Positions 43,090 through 51,485 of a DNA stretch of 64,000 nucleotides are shown one piece after another; the first letter of the stretch is position 1; each line of letters opens with the position of its first letter. Origin of the DNA: Pseudomonas sp. 14P_8.1_Bac3. Its GTDB lineage: Bacteria > Pseudomonadota > Gammaproteobacteria > Pseudomonadales > Pseudomonadaceae. The stretch lies in contig NZ_JANLOD010000074.1 in assembly GCF_025466085.1 (NCBI RefSeq), positions 228,866-292,865 on the forward strand, read 5' to 3'. The translations under genes were made by a program, and so were the position numbers. Under the pieces are notes generated by a model. That model made no database searches. It was given only the letters and a program-made list of their open reading frames with translations, and was not told the DNA's origin.

Positions 43090-43213
43090 ATGATTTCCTA
43101 GGTTCTGCCATGCAAATAAGGGCTCGGCTATGCAAATTGGGCCTTGGCGAGCGCCCCAAGCGGTGGCCTATCCTACTGATGGCTCCGACGCTCCACCACT
43201 CGGAATCTGTATT

Positions 43214-43242
43214 TTGCGAAAATGTTGTGGTTATTACTACAT
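43214..43242 (+). promoter_or_regulatory. zwf promoter with HexR operator
   Basis: TTGCGA (43214-43219), N17, CTACAT (43237-43242). The dyad TGTGGTTATTACTACA (43226-43241; 12 of 16 positions symmetric) overlaps spacer and -10 and resembles the HexR half-sites TTGT/ACAA with one change. Repression by promoter occlusion is expected. Confidence 0.65.
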
Positions 43243-43293
43243 TTTCTCTTGAGCGATGCCTTGAAAAAAGGTATTTGTAGCTTAACTTGATAA

Positions 43294-43301
43294 AAGAACA
43301 A
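43294..43301 (+). promoter_or_regulatory. Crc/Hfq-type CA motif before zwf
   Basis: AAGAACAA six bases before the zwf ATG; matches AANAANAA but is short. Confidence 0.45.
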
Positions 43302-43306
43302 ACATC

Positions 43307-44776
43307 ATGCCTTCGATTACGGTTGAACCGTGCACCTTCGCCTTGTTCGGCGCCCTCGGCGATCTGGCCTTGCGCAAGCTGTTCCCGGCCCTTTATCAGC
43401 TCGACGGTGCCGGTCTGCTGCACGAGGACACGCGCGTCATCGCGCTGGCCCGTGAGCCCGGCAGCGAGCAGGAGCATCTGGCGTTCATCACGTCCGAGCT
43501 GCGTCGCTACGTCGGCAGCAAAGAGCTGGACGACGCCGTGCTGGATCGTTTTCTGGCGCGCCTGACGTACCTGCACGTCGATTTCCTCAAGTCCGATGAC
43601 TATGTGGCCCTGGCCGAAATGGCCGGCAGCGCCCAGCGCGTGATTGCCTATTTCGCTACCCCGGCCGCCGTTTATGGCGCGATCTGCGAAAACCTGGCGA
43701 AGGTCGGCCTGGCGGAAAATACCCGCGTGGTGCTGGAAAAACCCATCGGTTCCGACCTGGAGTCCTCGCGCAAGGTCAACGACGCCGTGGCGCAGTTCTT
43801 TCCGGAGAACCGCACTTACCGCATCGACCACTACCTGGGCAAAGAGACCGTCCAGAACCTGATTGCCCTGCGTTTCGCCAACAGCCTGTTCGAAACCCAG
43901 TGGAACCAGAACTACATCTCCCACGTGGAAATCACCGTGGCCGAGAAAGTCGGGATCGAAGGCCGCTGGGGCTACTTCGACAAGGCTGGTCAGCTGCGGG
44001 ACATGATCCAGAATCACTTGTTGCAACTGCTCTGCCTGATCGCCATGGACCCGCCGGCCGACCTGTCCGCCGACAGCATCCGCGACGAGAAAGTCAAAGT
44101 GCTCAAGGCGCTGGCGCCGATCAGCCCGGAAGGCCTGACCACGCAGGTGGTGCGCGGCCAGTACATCGCCGGCTACAGCGAAGGCAAGCCGGTGCCGGGC
44201 TACCTCGAAGAGCCAAATTCCAATACCCAGAGCGACACCGAAACCTTCGTCGCCCTGCGCGCCGACATCCGCAACTGGCGCTGGGCGGGTGTACCGTTTT
44301 ACCTGCGCACCGGCAAGCGCATGCCGCAGAAGCTGTCGCAGATCGTCATCCACTTCAAGGAACCGTCGCACTACATTTTCGCTCCGGAGCAGCGCCTGCA
44401 GATCAGCAACAAGCTGATTATCCGCCTGCAACCGGACGAAGGCATTTCCTTGCGCGTGATGACCAAAGAACAAGGCCTGGACAAGGGCATGCAGCTGCGC
44501 AGCGGTCCGTTGCAGCTGAATTTTTCCGACACCTGGCGCAGTGCACGGATTCCCGATGCCTACGAGCGGTTGTTGCTGGAAGTGATGCGCGGCAATCAGA
44601 ACCTGTTTGTCCGTAAAGATGAAATCGAAGCGGCGTGGAAGTGGTGTGACCAGTTGATCGCCGGGTGGAAAAAATCCGGTGATGCGCCCAAGCCGTACGC
44701 GGCCGGGTCCTGGGGACCGATGAGCTCCATTGCTCTGATCACGCGGGATGGGAGGTCGTGGTATGGCGATATCTGA
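43307..44776 (+). CDS. zwf: Glucose-6-phosphate 1-dehydrogenase
   Basis: Oxidises glucose 6-phosphate to 6-phosphogluconolactone with NADP/NAD. 489 residues. Coenzyme fold start FALFGALGDLALRKLFPALY; active-site motif RIDHYLGKETVQN; EKPIGSDLESS. First gene of zwf-pgl-eda; overlaps pgl by 14 bp. Confidence 0.97.
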   Translation: MPSITVEPCTFALFGALGDLALRKLFPALYQLDGAGLLHEDTRVIALAREPGSEQEHLAFITSELRRYVGSKELDDAVLDRFLARLTYLHVDFLKSDDYVALAEMAGSAQRVIAYFATPAAVYGAICENLAKVGLAENTRVVLEKPIGSDLESSRKVNDAVAQFFPENRTYRIDHYLGKETVQNLIALRFANSLFETQWNQNYISHVEITVAEKVGIEGRWGYFDKAGQLRDMIQNHLLQLLCLIAMDPPADLSADSIRDEKVKVLKALAPISPEGLTTQVVRGQYIAGYSEGKPVPGYLEEPNSNTQSDTETFVALRADIRNWRWAGVPFYLRTGKRMPQKLSQIVIHFKEPSHYIFAPEQRLQISNKLIIRLQPDEGISLRVMTKEQGLDKGMQLRSGPLQLNFSDTWRSARIPDAYERLLLEVMRGNQNLFVRKDEIEAAWKWCDQLIAGWKKSGDAPKPYAAGSWGPMSSIALITRDGRSWYGDI

Positions 44777-45476
44777 ATTGAAACTGCCGCAGGGCGTCAG
44801 CGCCCATGCGTTCAAGAGCCCGGTGCTGCTGGCCGAAGGTCTGGCGCTGAGTGTGGCCAAGCAATTGGGCGATGCCATTGAGGCCAGCGGCGCCGCGACG
44901 CTGGTGGTCTCCGGCGGTCGCAGCCCGGTGGCGTTTTTCCAGCACCTGGCCAAGCAGACGCTGGACTGGTCCAAGGTCGTCGTGACCCTGGCCGACGAGC
45001 GCTGGGTCCCGGTGGAACACGCCGACAGCAATGCCGGTCTGCTCAAGCGTTACCTGTTGCAAGGTCCGGCGGCCAAGGCGAAGTTCCTCAGCCTTTACAG
45101 CGCCAGCGCCAACCTCGAACTGGCGGCCGAGCAGGCCGATCGCTTGCTGGCGGAATTACCGCCGATCGACGTGCTGATCCTCGGTATGGGCGACGACGGT
45201 CACACCGCTTCGCTGTTCCCGAACAGCCCGAACCTGGCCGACGCCTTGAAGGTAGACGGCAGCCGTCGTTGCTACCCGATGCTGGCGCCGACCGTGCCGC
45301 ATCAACGCCTGACCATGAGCCGTGCGCTGCTGGCGTCGGCCAAACACACCGTTCTATCGATTTCCGGTCAGTCCAAGCTGACCACGTTGAGTGCCGCATT
45401 GGCCGGTGACGATGTCGCCGCCATGCCGGTTCGCGCGTTTCTGCAACCCACGTTAGAGATTTACTGGTGCCCATGA
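44763..45476 (+). CDS. pgl: 6-Phosphogluconolactonase
   Basis: Hydrolyses 6-phosphogluconolactone to 6-phosphogluconate. 237 residues from ATG 44763 (MAISELKLPQ) with GGGAGG about 9 bp upstream, inside the end of zwf. Family motifs: VVSGGRSPVAFF, LADERWVPVEHADSN and ILGMGDDGHTASLFPN. Confidence 0.95.
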   Translation: MAISELKLPQGVSAHAFKSPVLLAEGLALSVAKQLGDAIEASGAATLVVSGGRSPVAFFQHLAKQTLDWSKVVVTLADERWVPVEHADSNAGLLKRYLLQGPAAKAKFLSLYSASANLELAAEQADRLLAELPPIDVLILGMGDDGHTASLFPNSPNLADALKVDGSRRCYPMLAPTVPHQRLTMSRALLASAKHTVLSISGQSKLTTLSAALAGDDVAAMPVRAFLQPTLEIYWCP

Positions 45477-45493
45477 GCCAAGGATCAGCCGCT

Positions 45494-46159
45494 ATGACAA
45501 ACCCATCCCCGACCGTTTCCATGGCGGATAAAGTTGCCCTGATCGACAGCCTCTGCGCCAAGGCGCGGATTCTGCCGGTGATTACCATCGCTCGCGAACA
45601 GGACGTGCTGCCGTTGGCCGACGCCCTCGCGGCCGGTGGCCTGACCGCGCTGGAAGTGACCCTGCGTTCGCAGTTCGGCCTCAAGGCCATCCAGATTCTG
45701 CGCGAGCAGCGTCCGGAACTGGTGACCGGCGCCGGCACCGTGCTCGATCGCCACATGCTGGCTGCGGCGGAAGCCGCCGGTTCGCAATTCATCGTTACGC
45801 CGGGCATCACCCGTGACCTGCTCGAAGCCAGCGTCGACAGCCCGATTCCACTGCTGCCCGGCATCAGCAATGCCTCCGGCATCATGGAAGGCTACGGTTT
45901 GGGCTATCGCCGCTTCAAGCTGTTCCCGGCAGAAGTCAGTGGCGGCGTCGCGGCGATCAAGGCGCTCGGCGGCCCATTCGGCGAGGTGAAATTCTGCCCG
46001 ACCGGCGGCGTCAGCCCGGCCAATATCAAGAGCTACATGGCGTTGAAAAACGTCATGTGCGTGGGCGGTAGCTGGATGCTTGATCCGGAGTGGATCAAGA
46101 ACGGCGACTGGGCGCGCATTCAGGAATGCACCGCCGAGGCCCTCGCACTGCTGGACTGA
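45494..46159 (+). CDS. eda: KDPG aldolase (also 4-hydroxy-2-oxoglutarate aldolase)
   Basis: Splits KDPG to pyruvate and glyceraldehyde 3-phosphate. 221 residues. Active-site parts: ILPVITIAREQD, VTGAGTV, Schiff-base Lys in RFKLFPAEVSGG, and CPTGGVS. Start chosen at ATG 45494 (MTNPSPTVSM) with AAGGA 9 bp upstream; an in-frame ATG at 45473 overlaps the pgl stop (ATGA) but lacks a ribosome-binding site. Last gene of the operon; its substrate is also the HexR inducer. Confidence 0.95.
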   Translation: MTNPSPTVSMADKVALIDSLCAKARILPVITIAREQDVLPLADALAAGGLTALEVTLRSQFGLKAIQILREQRPELVTGAGTVLDRHMLAAAEAAGSQFIVTPGITRDLLEASVDSPIPLLPGISNASGIMEGYGLGYRRFKLFPAEVSGGVAAIKALGGPFGEVKFCPTGGVSPANIKSYMALKNVMCVGGSWMLDPEWIKNGDWARIQECTAEALALLD

Positions 46160-46197
46160 TCCAACCCTACACTTCGTTGTGTGTTCTACGGCTTTTC

Positions 46198-46226
46198 GGT
46201 GCGCTTGGTCGGTGCACCTTTTTTTT
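46198..46226 (+). terminator. Terminator after eda
   Basis: Short stem GGTGC / GCACC with an 11-nt loop followed by eight Ts. The stem is weak but the T-run is clear. Confidence 0.6.
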
Positions 46227-46244
46227 GCCTGCGAAAAACGCGTG

Positions 46245-46287
46245 GTGGCGGGAAACGCTGCGATACATAGTTACCGCATCCCGCCAC
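46245..46287. repeat. Bulged inverted repeat upstream of the dioxygenase-like gene
   Basis: GTGGCGGGA (46245-46253), bulge AACGC, TGCG, 12-nt loop, then CGCATCCCGCCAC (46275-46287). The 13-bp stem with a one-sided bulge ends 45 bp before the next ATG. Not a REP. Possibly a leader structure or operator. Confidence 0.6.
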
Positions 46288-46332
46288 TCCTTCAGGGTTA
46301 ACCTGCGTTCATCTTATGGATGAGAGAACGTT

Positions 46333-47037
46333 ATGGAAGACACGCCTGCTTACCTGCTGTCACCTGAACAAATCGCCGGCCCTTACTTTCGCAACCCGAC
46401 ACTGATCCGGCGCAACATCAGCGAAGGCATGGACGGGATTCCCCTGATCCTGCGATTGACCATCATCGATGCGATGACCGGAGAGCCCGTCACCGGCGCC
46501 ATCGTCGATATCTGGCACTGCAATGCACGCTGTGCGTATTCAGGCTGGAGCAAGATCAACCCCGACCAGGAAGTCGACAGCGGTGACAGCGGCGCAATCC
46601 CGCGCACCGATGACGACACCTACCTGCGCGGCGGGCAGTTCACCGATCACAAAGGCATCGTGCGCTTTACCACGATCTTTCCGGGGTTCTACGCTGGCCG
46701 TGCGCTGCACATTCACGTCGCGGTTCGCGTGACCGCCGGCAACCATTATCTGGAAGAACGCCACGTCGCCTGGGTCGGCCAGTTGTATTTCCCCGAAGAC
46801 ACCTCGCGGTCGGTGCTCAGCGCCCGGCAATACGGCGGTCGAACCATCGCGCCCTTGACCAACGACCAGGACGAATTCTACGAAACCATGGGCGGCGAAG
46901 CCTCGACGCTGACCCTTCACACCCTCAGTCGCGATTCCAGGGACGACGGGTTCTTCGGCCACCTGACCATCGGCATCGACACGTTTGCCGCGTCCTCGCA
47001 GATCAAGCCGGAGGATTTCGACCGCTACACCGTGTGA
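46333..47037 (+). CDS. Intradiol dioxygenase-like protein
   Basis: 234 residues with the catechol/protocatechuate 3,4-dioxygenase beta fold. Candidate non-haem iron ligands: Tyr of NARCAYSGW, Tyr of FPGFYAGRALHIHV, and both His of that HIH. It opens LLSPEQIAGPYFRN, as in stand-alone members of the family. No signal peptide. No ring-cleavage pathway genes are adjacent, so the substrate is unknown. Its stop is 2 bp from the stop of the convergent aminotransferase gene. Confidence 0.82.
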   Translation: MEDTPAYLLSPEQIAGPYFRNPTLIRRNISEGMDGIPLILRLTIIDAMTGEPVTGAIVDIWHCNARCAYSGWSKINPDQEVDSGDSGAIPRTDDDTYLRGGQFTDHKGIVRFTTIFPGFYAGRALHIHVAVRVTAGNHYLEERHVAWVGQLYFPEDTSRSVLSARQYGGRTIAPLTNDQDEFYETMGGEASTLTLHTLSRDSRDDGFFGHLTIGIDTFAASSQIKPEDFDRYTV

Positions 47038-47039
47038 CG

Positions 47040-48221
47040 TCAGCGCAGTGCGTTCAGCGCTGTACTCAGCGTATCCATGTCCGTCGCGGTCGTGATGAGC
47101 CCCGGCGTGATCCGGATGCACGGGCCGCTCGCCGCACCGCTGCGCACCACGGTAAACAGGTTGTAGGCGTTGAGCAGTTGCTCGACCATGGCGTGCTGGT
47201 CGGCATGCCGGGTAAAACGCATCGCCGTGATGCCGCAGTACAGCCGCGGATCATCCGGGGTCATCACGTCGATGCCCGGCAGGTGACGTACAGCGCTGAC
47301 CCAGCGGTTGCGCAGGTAGTTGAGTCGCGCACCCTTGGCGGCGGCGCCGCCCATCGCCCGATGTTCTTCGAACACCAGCGGCAGCGTCAGCAGCGCCGGG
47401 ATGTTGGGGGTGCTGTAGGACGTGCGGGCGCGGATGTCGGTGACCGGAAAATGCATCTCGCCCATGTCCGGGTCGATGTCGGCCAGGCGCTCTGGCGCGA
47501 TGTACAGAAAGCCCAGGGTCAGCGGCGCGCCGATCCATTTGTGCAGGTTGTAACCGGCGAACGCGACGCCGAGGTCAGCGAGATTGAACTCGATCTGCCC
47601 GAGGGCGTGGGCGCCATCGAGAATCACGTCGATCCCGGACTCCTTGGCGGCGGCGACGATTTCTTTCACCGGCATCACCAGCCCGGTGCGGTGGGTGACG
47701 TGGGTCAGCGCCATCAGTTTAAGCTTGGGATAGCGCGCAAAGGCGTCGCGATAAGTGGCCAGCAGACCGTCGAAACTGGCAGGGTGCGCGTGATCGATCT
47801 CGATCACTTCGACACCGCGATGGCGCGCGAGCCAGCGCATGGCGCCTTTGACCGTATCGTATTCCAGGTCGCAGATCAGCACCTGATCACCCGGCCGCAG
47901 ACGGTTGTAATTGCGGATCAGCGATTGCAGACCCTCCGTTGCGTTACGCGTGAAGGCCACGGCGTCGACGGGCACGTCGATCAGTTCGGCAAGTTGTGTG
48001 CGAATCCGCTCACCGTCGACCTGTTCAAAACGCTGGCGGACATACACCGAGTTGCTGCGGTTGATAAGGTCGATGTTGCGCTGGTATTCCTCGATCACCG
48101 TACGCGACAGGCGCCCGAAGTAACCGTTCTCCAGATTCACCGGGCCGGGTTCGACGGCATAGCGATCGGCAAAGGTGTGCCAGAACATTTCATCACGGGC
48201 GCGGCGGGTGTTATCGGGCAT
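47040..48221 (-). CDS. Class V aminotransferase (isopenicillin N epimerase-like)
   Basis: 393 residues, PLP fold type I. PLP-binding Lys in AGYNLHKWIGAP; the Asp that pairs with the pyridine nitrogen in VILDGAHALGQ; VAFTRNATEGLQ binds the phosphate. Members act as cysteine desulfurase-like lyases, epimerases or aminotransferases, and the substrate is not predictable. No Tat or Sec signal. It lies 9 bp downstream of the DUF3820 gene on the same strand. Confidence 0.85.
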   Translation of the reverse strand: MPDNTRRARDEMFWHTFADRYAVEPGPVNLENGYFGRLSRTVIEEYQRNIDLINRSNSVYVRQRFEQVDGERIRTQLAELIDVPVDAVAFTRNATEGLQSLIRNYNRLRPGDQVLICDLEYDTVKGAMRWLARHRGVEVIEIDHAHPASFDGLLATYRDAFARYPKLKLMALTHVTHRTGLVMPVKEIVAAAKESGIDVILDGAHALGQIEFNLADLGVAFAGYNLHKWIGAPLTLGFLYIAPERLADIDPDMGEMHFPVTDIRARTSYSTPNIPALLTLPLVFEEHRAMGGAAAKGARLNYLRNRWVSAVRHLPGIDVMTPDDPRLYCGITAMRFTRHADQHAMVEQLLNAYNLFTVVRSGAASGPCIRITPGLITTATDMDTLSTALNALR

Positions 48222-48230
48222 AAGAACAGC

Positions 48231-48467
48231 TCAGTGGCGAGGGGCGGGTTTGCCATGTTTGACGCGCAGGGGTTCAAGCAACTCCGACAGGCCGTTGTGA
48301 TCGATTTCCTGCATCAGCGCCAGCAAGCCACCCAGTTCGCCATGCGGGAAGCCCTCGCGGGCGAACCAGTTCAGGTAGGGGCCGGGCAGGTCGGCAATGA
48401 TGCGGCCCTTGTATTTGCCAAAAGGCATCTCGCGTGTAATCAGCAGTTCGAGCTTTTCAGGGTTCAT
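48231..48467 (-). CDS. DUF3820 family protein
   Basis: 78 residues. Characteristic MPFGKYKGRIIADLPGPYL and FPHGELGGLLALMQEI. Similar segments occur in exonuclease-associated proteins, but alone the function is unknown. Probably co-transcribed with the aminotransferase gene 9 bp downstream. Confidence 0.85.
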   Translation of the reverse strand: MNPEKLELLITREMPFGKYKGRIIADLPGPYLNWFAREGFPHGELGGLLALMQEIDHNGLSELLEPLRVKHGKPAPRH

Positions 48468-48625
48468 CGGTCAGTCGTCTTGATTCGGCAGTCTGGAAAA
48501 TACAGGCATTCTGCATGCAGGCCAAATGACAGTTCATGCAAAAAAAGCGGATGCAGTTTTCGCGTTAAAAGTTAACTATCTGAAATATAAGGAAAAAATT
48601 ATCGATCCAAAGCTGGCATGCAGGG

Positions 48626-48641
48626 TGCAATAGCTATTGCA
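48626..48641. repeat. Perfect 16-bp palindrome upstream of the DUF2383-type gene
   Basis: TGCAATAGCTATTGCA, exact, 28 bp before the ATG at 48670. Several further TGCA-containing stretches (CATGCAGG, CATGCAAA, GATGCAGT) lie at 48510-48625. Possible operator. Confidence 0.7.
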
Positions 48642-48669
48642 TCTTTCATCAACCCGCGAGGATTTGAAA

Positions 48670-49137
48670 ATGACCGACGTGAATAAAGAAGCGATCTCTG
48701 TACTCAACGACCTGATTGAAACCAGCAAAGACGGTCAGGAAGGGTTCAAGACTTGCGCCGAAGACATCAAGCACCCAGAGCTGAAAGCCCTGTTTGTTAC
48801 CCGTGCCGCTGATTGCGCAACCGCCGCTGCTGAACTGCAGGCGGCCGTGCGTCAACTGGGTGGCGAACCGGAAACGTCCACCAGCGTCAGCGGTGATCTG
48901 CATCGCCGCTGGGTCGACGTGAAAGCGATGTTCACCGGCAAGGATGAAGAAGCCGTGCTGAACGAAGCCGAACGCGGTGAAGACCATGCGTTGAAGGCTT
49001 ACAAAGAAGCCATCGAGAAAATCAACAAGCACAACCTGGTGAGCATTCGTGACCTGGTTGAACGTCAGTACCATGGCGTGCAACGCAATCACGATCAGGT
49101 GAAAGCCCTGCGTAACCAGGCTCGCGCTCGCTCTTAA
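48670..49137 (+). CDS. PA2169-family four-helix bundle protein (DUF2383)
   Basis: 155 residues, all-helical, starting MTDVNKEAISVLNDLIETSKD; ferritin-like bundle of DUF2383 type, common in pseudomonads and often stress-associated. Glutamates and histidines (GEDHALKAYKEA) could bind metal, but a full di-iron set is not clear. ATG 48670 has GAGGA upstream. Monocistronic with its own terminator. Confidence 0.85.
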   Translation: MTDVNKEAISVLNDLIETSKDGQEGFKTCAEDIKHPELKALFVTRAADCATAAAELQAAVRQLGGEPETSTSVSGDLHRRWVDVKAMFTGKDEEAVLNEAERGEDHALKAYKEAIEKINKHNLVSIRDLVERQYHGVQRNHDQVKALRNQARARS

Positions 49138-49152
49138 GCGTAAAAGCCTGTC

Positions 49153-49181
49153 AAAAACGCCAGCCAGTCTGGCGTTTTTTT
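49153..49181 (+). terminator. Terminator after the DUF2383-type gene
   Basis: Perfect stem AAAAACGCCAG / CTGGCGTTTTT around CCAGT, with further Ts. Confidence 0.95.
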
Positions 49182-49292
49182 GTGCCTGGACTTTAGCGCT
49201 GGACGCTTGATAGATAGCCGGCTAATAATTTGATTTTCAGTCACTTCGACGAATCCGGCTATCGTTAAATCGTTCCCTCAAGAGTGCTTCAC

Positions 49293-51281
49293 GTGCCTAT
49301 CACTTTGCAGGCTTTATTCGCGCCCGACCGCCTCGCCCTGCAGTTCGCGATCAAGACCCTGATCGGCGGCGGGCTGGCATTGTGGCTGGCGTTGCGTTGG
49401 GGGCTCGAGCAACCGGCGTGGGCGTTGATGACGGCGTTCATCGTCGCTCAGCCGTTGTCCGGAATGGTCGTGCAAAAGGGCTTGGCACGGCTGTTGGGCA
49501 CGCTGATCGGGACGATCATGTCGGTGGTGTTCATGGGGTTGTTCGCGCAAACCCCGTGGCTGTTTTTGCTGGCCCTGGCTTTATGGCTCGGGCTGTGTAC
49601 CGCCAGTTCGACGTTGCTGCGCAGTGCCTGGTCCTACTCGTTTGTCCTGGCCGGCTACACCGTCGCGATCATCGCCTTGCCCGCCATCAACCATCCGCTG
49701 ACCGTGTTTGATCAGGCCGTCGCGCGCTGCACGGAAATCTGCCTGGGCATCCTCTGCGCCACCGCCTCCAGTGCGCTGCTGTGGCCGATGCGGGTCGAAC
49801 GGCAACTGTCAGATCAGGCACGCGCCGCGTGGCGCAGCGGGATGAACGCCGCGCGCGCGACGTTGGCCGGCGACGCTCAGGCGCGCAAGGGCTTGCTGGA
49901 AATCCTTGGCCGGATCGTCGCCGTGGACGCCCAGCGTGAGCACGCCTGGTTCGAAGGCGGGCTGGGCCGGCAACGTGCGCGGGCCATCAGCGGCCTGAGC
50001 CAGAAACTGTTGATGCTGCTGCGCATCGCCCGGTCGGTGCGGCGGCAGTGGAAGCAACTGGAGCCCCCGGAAGCCGAGCAGCTGCGGCCATGGATGAGCG
50101 AGGTGCAGCAAGCACTCGACCATCCGGATAACGCAACGTTGCAAGTCCTGCGTCCGCGTTTGCTCGACGCCTCCCATGACCCGCAGATCAGCTCTGCGCA
50201 GAGTTACTGCCTGGTCCGCTTCACCTTGTTGATGGACACCGCCCTGGCGGCAAACACGGCGTTGATCGCGGTGGAGGAGGGTAAGGAAACGGTCGATCCG
50301 CCGCGCACCCTGACGCCGCACCGCGATCTGCCGTTGGCGTTGGTGTTCGGCGCGCGCAGTGCCTTGGCGTTTCTGGTGGTGTCGTGTTTCTGGCTGGCGA
50401 CGGCGTGGCCCGCTGCATCCGGAGCGTTGGTGCTGACCTGCGTGGTGTGCAGCCTGTTCGCCAGTCGCGAAAACGGCGCGCAGATCGGCATGAGTTTCAT
50501 GCGCGGGATTTTCCTGGCAATCCCCTCGGCGTTTGTTGTCGGGCAGATTCTGCTGCCGCAATGGAGCGGTTTCGCGTTGCTGTGCATGGGCATGGGCGTG
50601 CCGCTGTTTTTTGGCGCGCTGGGCATGGCCAAGCCACAGATCGGCGCCACGGCTACGTCGTTCTGCCTGCATTTTATTGTGTTGGTCGCGCCGCTCAACG
50701 CGATGAAATTCGACGTCGCCACCTTCTTCAACAGCGCTCAAGCGATGGTCGTCGGCGTCGGCGCTGCGGTATTGGCGTTCCACCTGCTGATCCTGCGCAA
50801 CCCGGCCTGGCACGGGCGGCGTTTGCTGGCGGCAACCCTTGATGATCTGGTGCGCCTGACCCGACGCCATCTGCCAGGCGCCGAAAGCTGGTTCGGCGGG
50901 CGCATGGCCGACCGCCTGCTGCAACTGGCGCGGCACTACCCCGAACTGCCGGAACCGGCGCGCAGTCGCTGGGACGATGGCCTGCTCGGCCTCGACATCG
51001 GCGATGAACTGCTGCATTTGCGCCTGAGCCTGGCGGTGGCGCAGGTGCCGGTCGGTGCGCCGCAGCGACGCTATCTCGACGGCCTGGAAAAAGTCCTTGA
51101 ACAAGGCCCGCGCGGCGAATGTGCCGATGCCCTGGAGCAACCCAGCGAAGCATTCCTGAACACCTTGTACGCATTGCCGCCCAGCGATGCGGTGAAACTG
51201 GCCCAGGGCGCGGTGCTGCAATTGCAGAACAGCTGGCGCGCCTGGTGCCTTCAACAGGAGCACAGCCATGGGCTTGCGTGA
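49293..51281 (+). CDS. FUSC family efflux protein (AaeB/fusaric acid resistance-like)
   Basis: 662 residues with two blocks of membrane segments (about 15-160 and 345-500), separated and followed by cytoplasmic regions, the FUSC architecture. Motif region WALMTAFIVAQPLSGMVVQKGLARLLGT. With the DUF1656 and HlyD-type proteins it should form an efflux system for aromatic acids. GTG 49293 (PITLQALFAPDR) preferred: AAGAG lies 8 bp upstream; GTG 49284 is the alternative. Overlaps the next gene by 14 bp. Confidence 0.88.
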   Translation: MPITLQALFAPDRLALQFAIKTLIGGGLALWLALRWGLEQPAWALMTAFIVAQPLSGMVVQKGLARLLGTLIGTIMSVVFMGLFAQTPWLFLLALALWLGLCTASSTLLRSAWSYSFVLAGYTVAIIALPAINHPLTVFDQAVARCTEICLGILCATASSALLWPMRVERQLSDQARAAWRSGMNAARATLAGDAQARKGLLEILGRIVAVDAQREHAWFEGGLGRQRARAISGLSQKLLMLLRIARSVRRQWKQLEPPEAEQLRPWMSEVQQALDHPDNATLQVLRPRLLDASHDPQISSAQSYCLVRFTLLMDTALAANTALIAVEEGKETVDPPRTLTPHRDLPLALVFGARSALAFLVVSCFWLATAWPAASGALVLTCVVCSLFASRENGAQIGMSFMRGIFLAIPSAFVVGQILLPQWSGFALLCMGMGVPLFFGALGMAKPQIGATATSFCLHFIVLVAPLNAMKFDVATFFNSAQAMVVGVGAAVLAFHLLILRNPAWHGRRLLAATLDDLVRLTRRHLPGAESWFGGRMADRLLQLARHYPELPEPARSRWDDGLLGLDIGDELLHLRLSLAVAQVPVGAPQRRYLDGLEKVLEQGPRGECADALEQPSEAFLNTLYALPPSDAVKLAQGAVLQLQNSWRAWCLQQEHSHGLA

Positions 51282-51474
51282 GTGGTCGGTGGGTGGCGTG
51301 CTGCTCAGTCCGTTTCTGATTTATGTGCTGCTGGCGCTGCTGGTCACCGCGGGCTTGCGCCTGTTGTTGCGCCTGACCCCGGCCGGTCGCTGGATCTGGC
51401 ACGAAGCGTTATTCGATTGCGCCTTGTACGTCTGTGTATTGACCCTGATCACCGTCGTTCTCGGCCCTTTATAA
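51268..51474 (+). CDS. DUF1656 membrane protein (AaeX-like)
   Basis: 68 residues with two hydrophobic segments (about 10-33 and 45-66). Small partner regularly found between FUSC and HlyD-type genes. ATG 51268 lies inside the end of the FUSC gene. Confidence 0.88.
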   Translation: MGLREWSVGGVLLSPFLIYVLLALLVTAGLRLLLRLTPAGRWIWHEALFDCALYVCVLTLITVVLGPL

Positions 51475-51485
51475 AGGAGTTGAAC

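Noticed and set aside
43043..45046. 667-codon minus-strand frame antisense to zwf
   Set aside because: Shadow of zwf and pgl; it would also overlap the hexR promoter and start.
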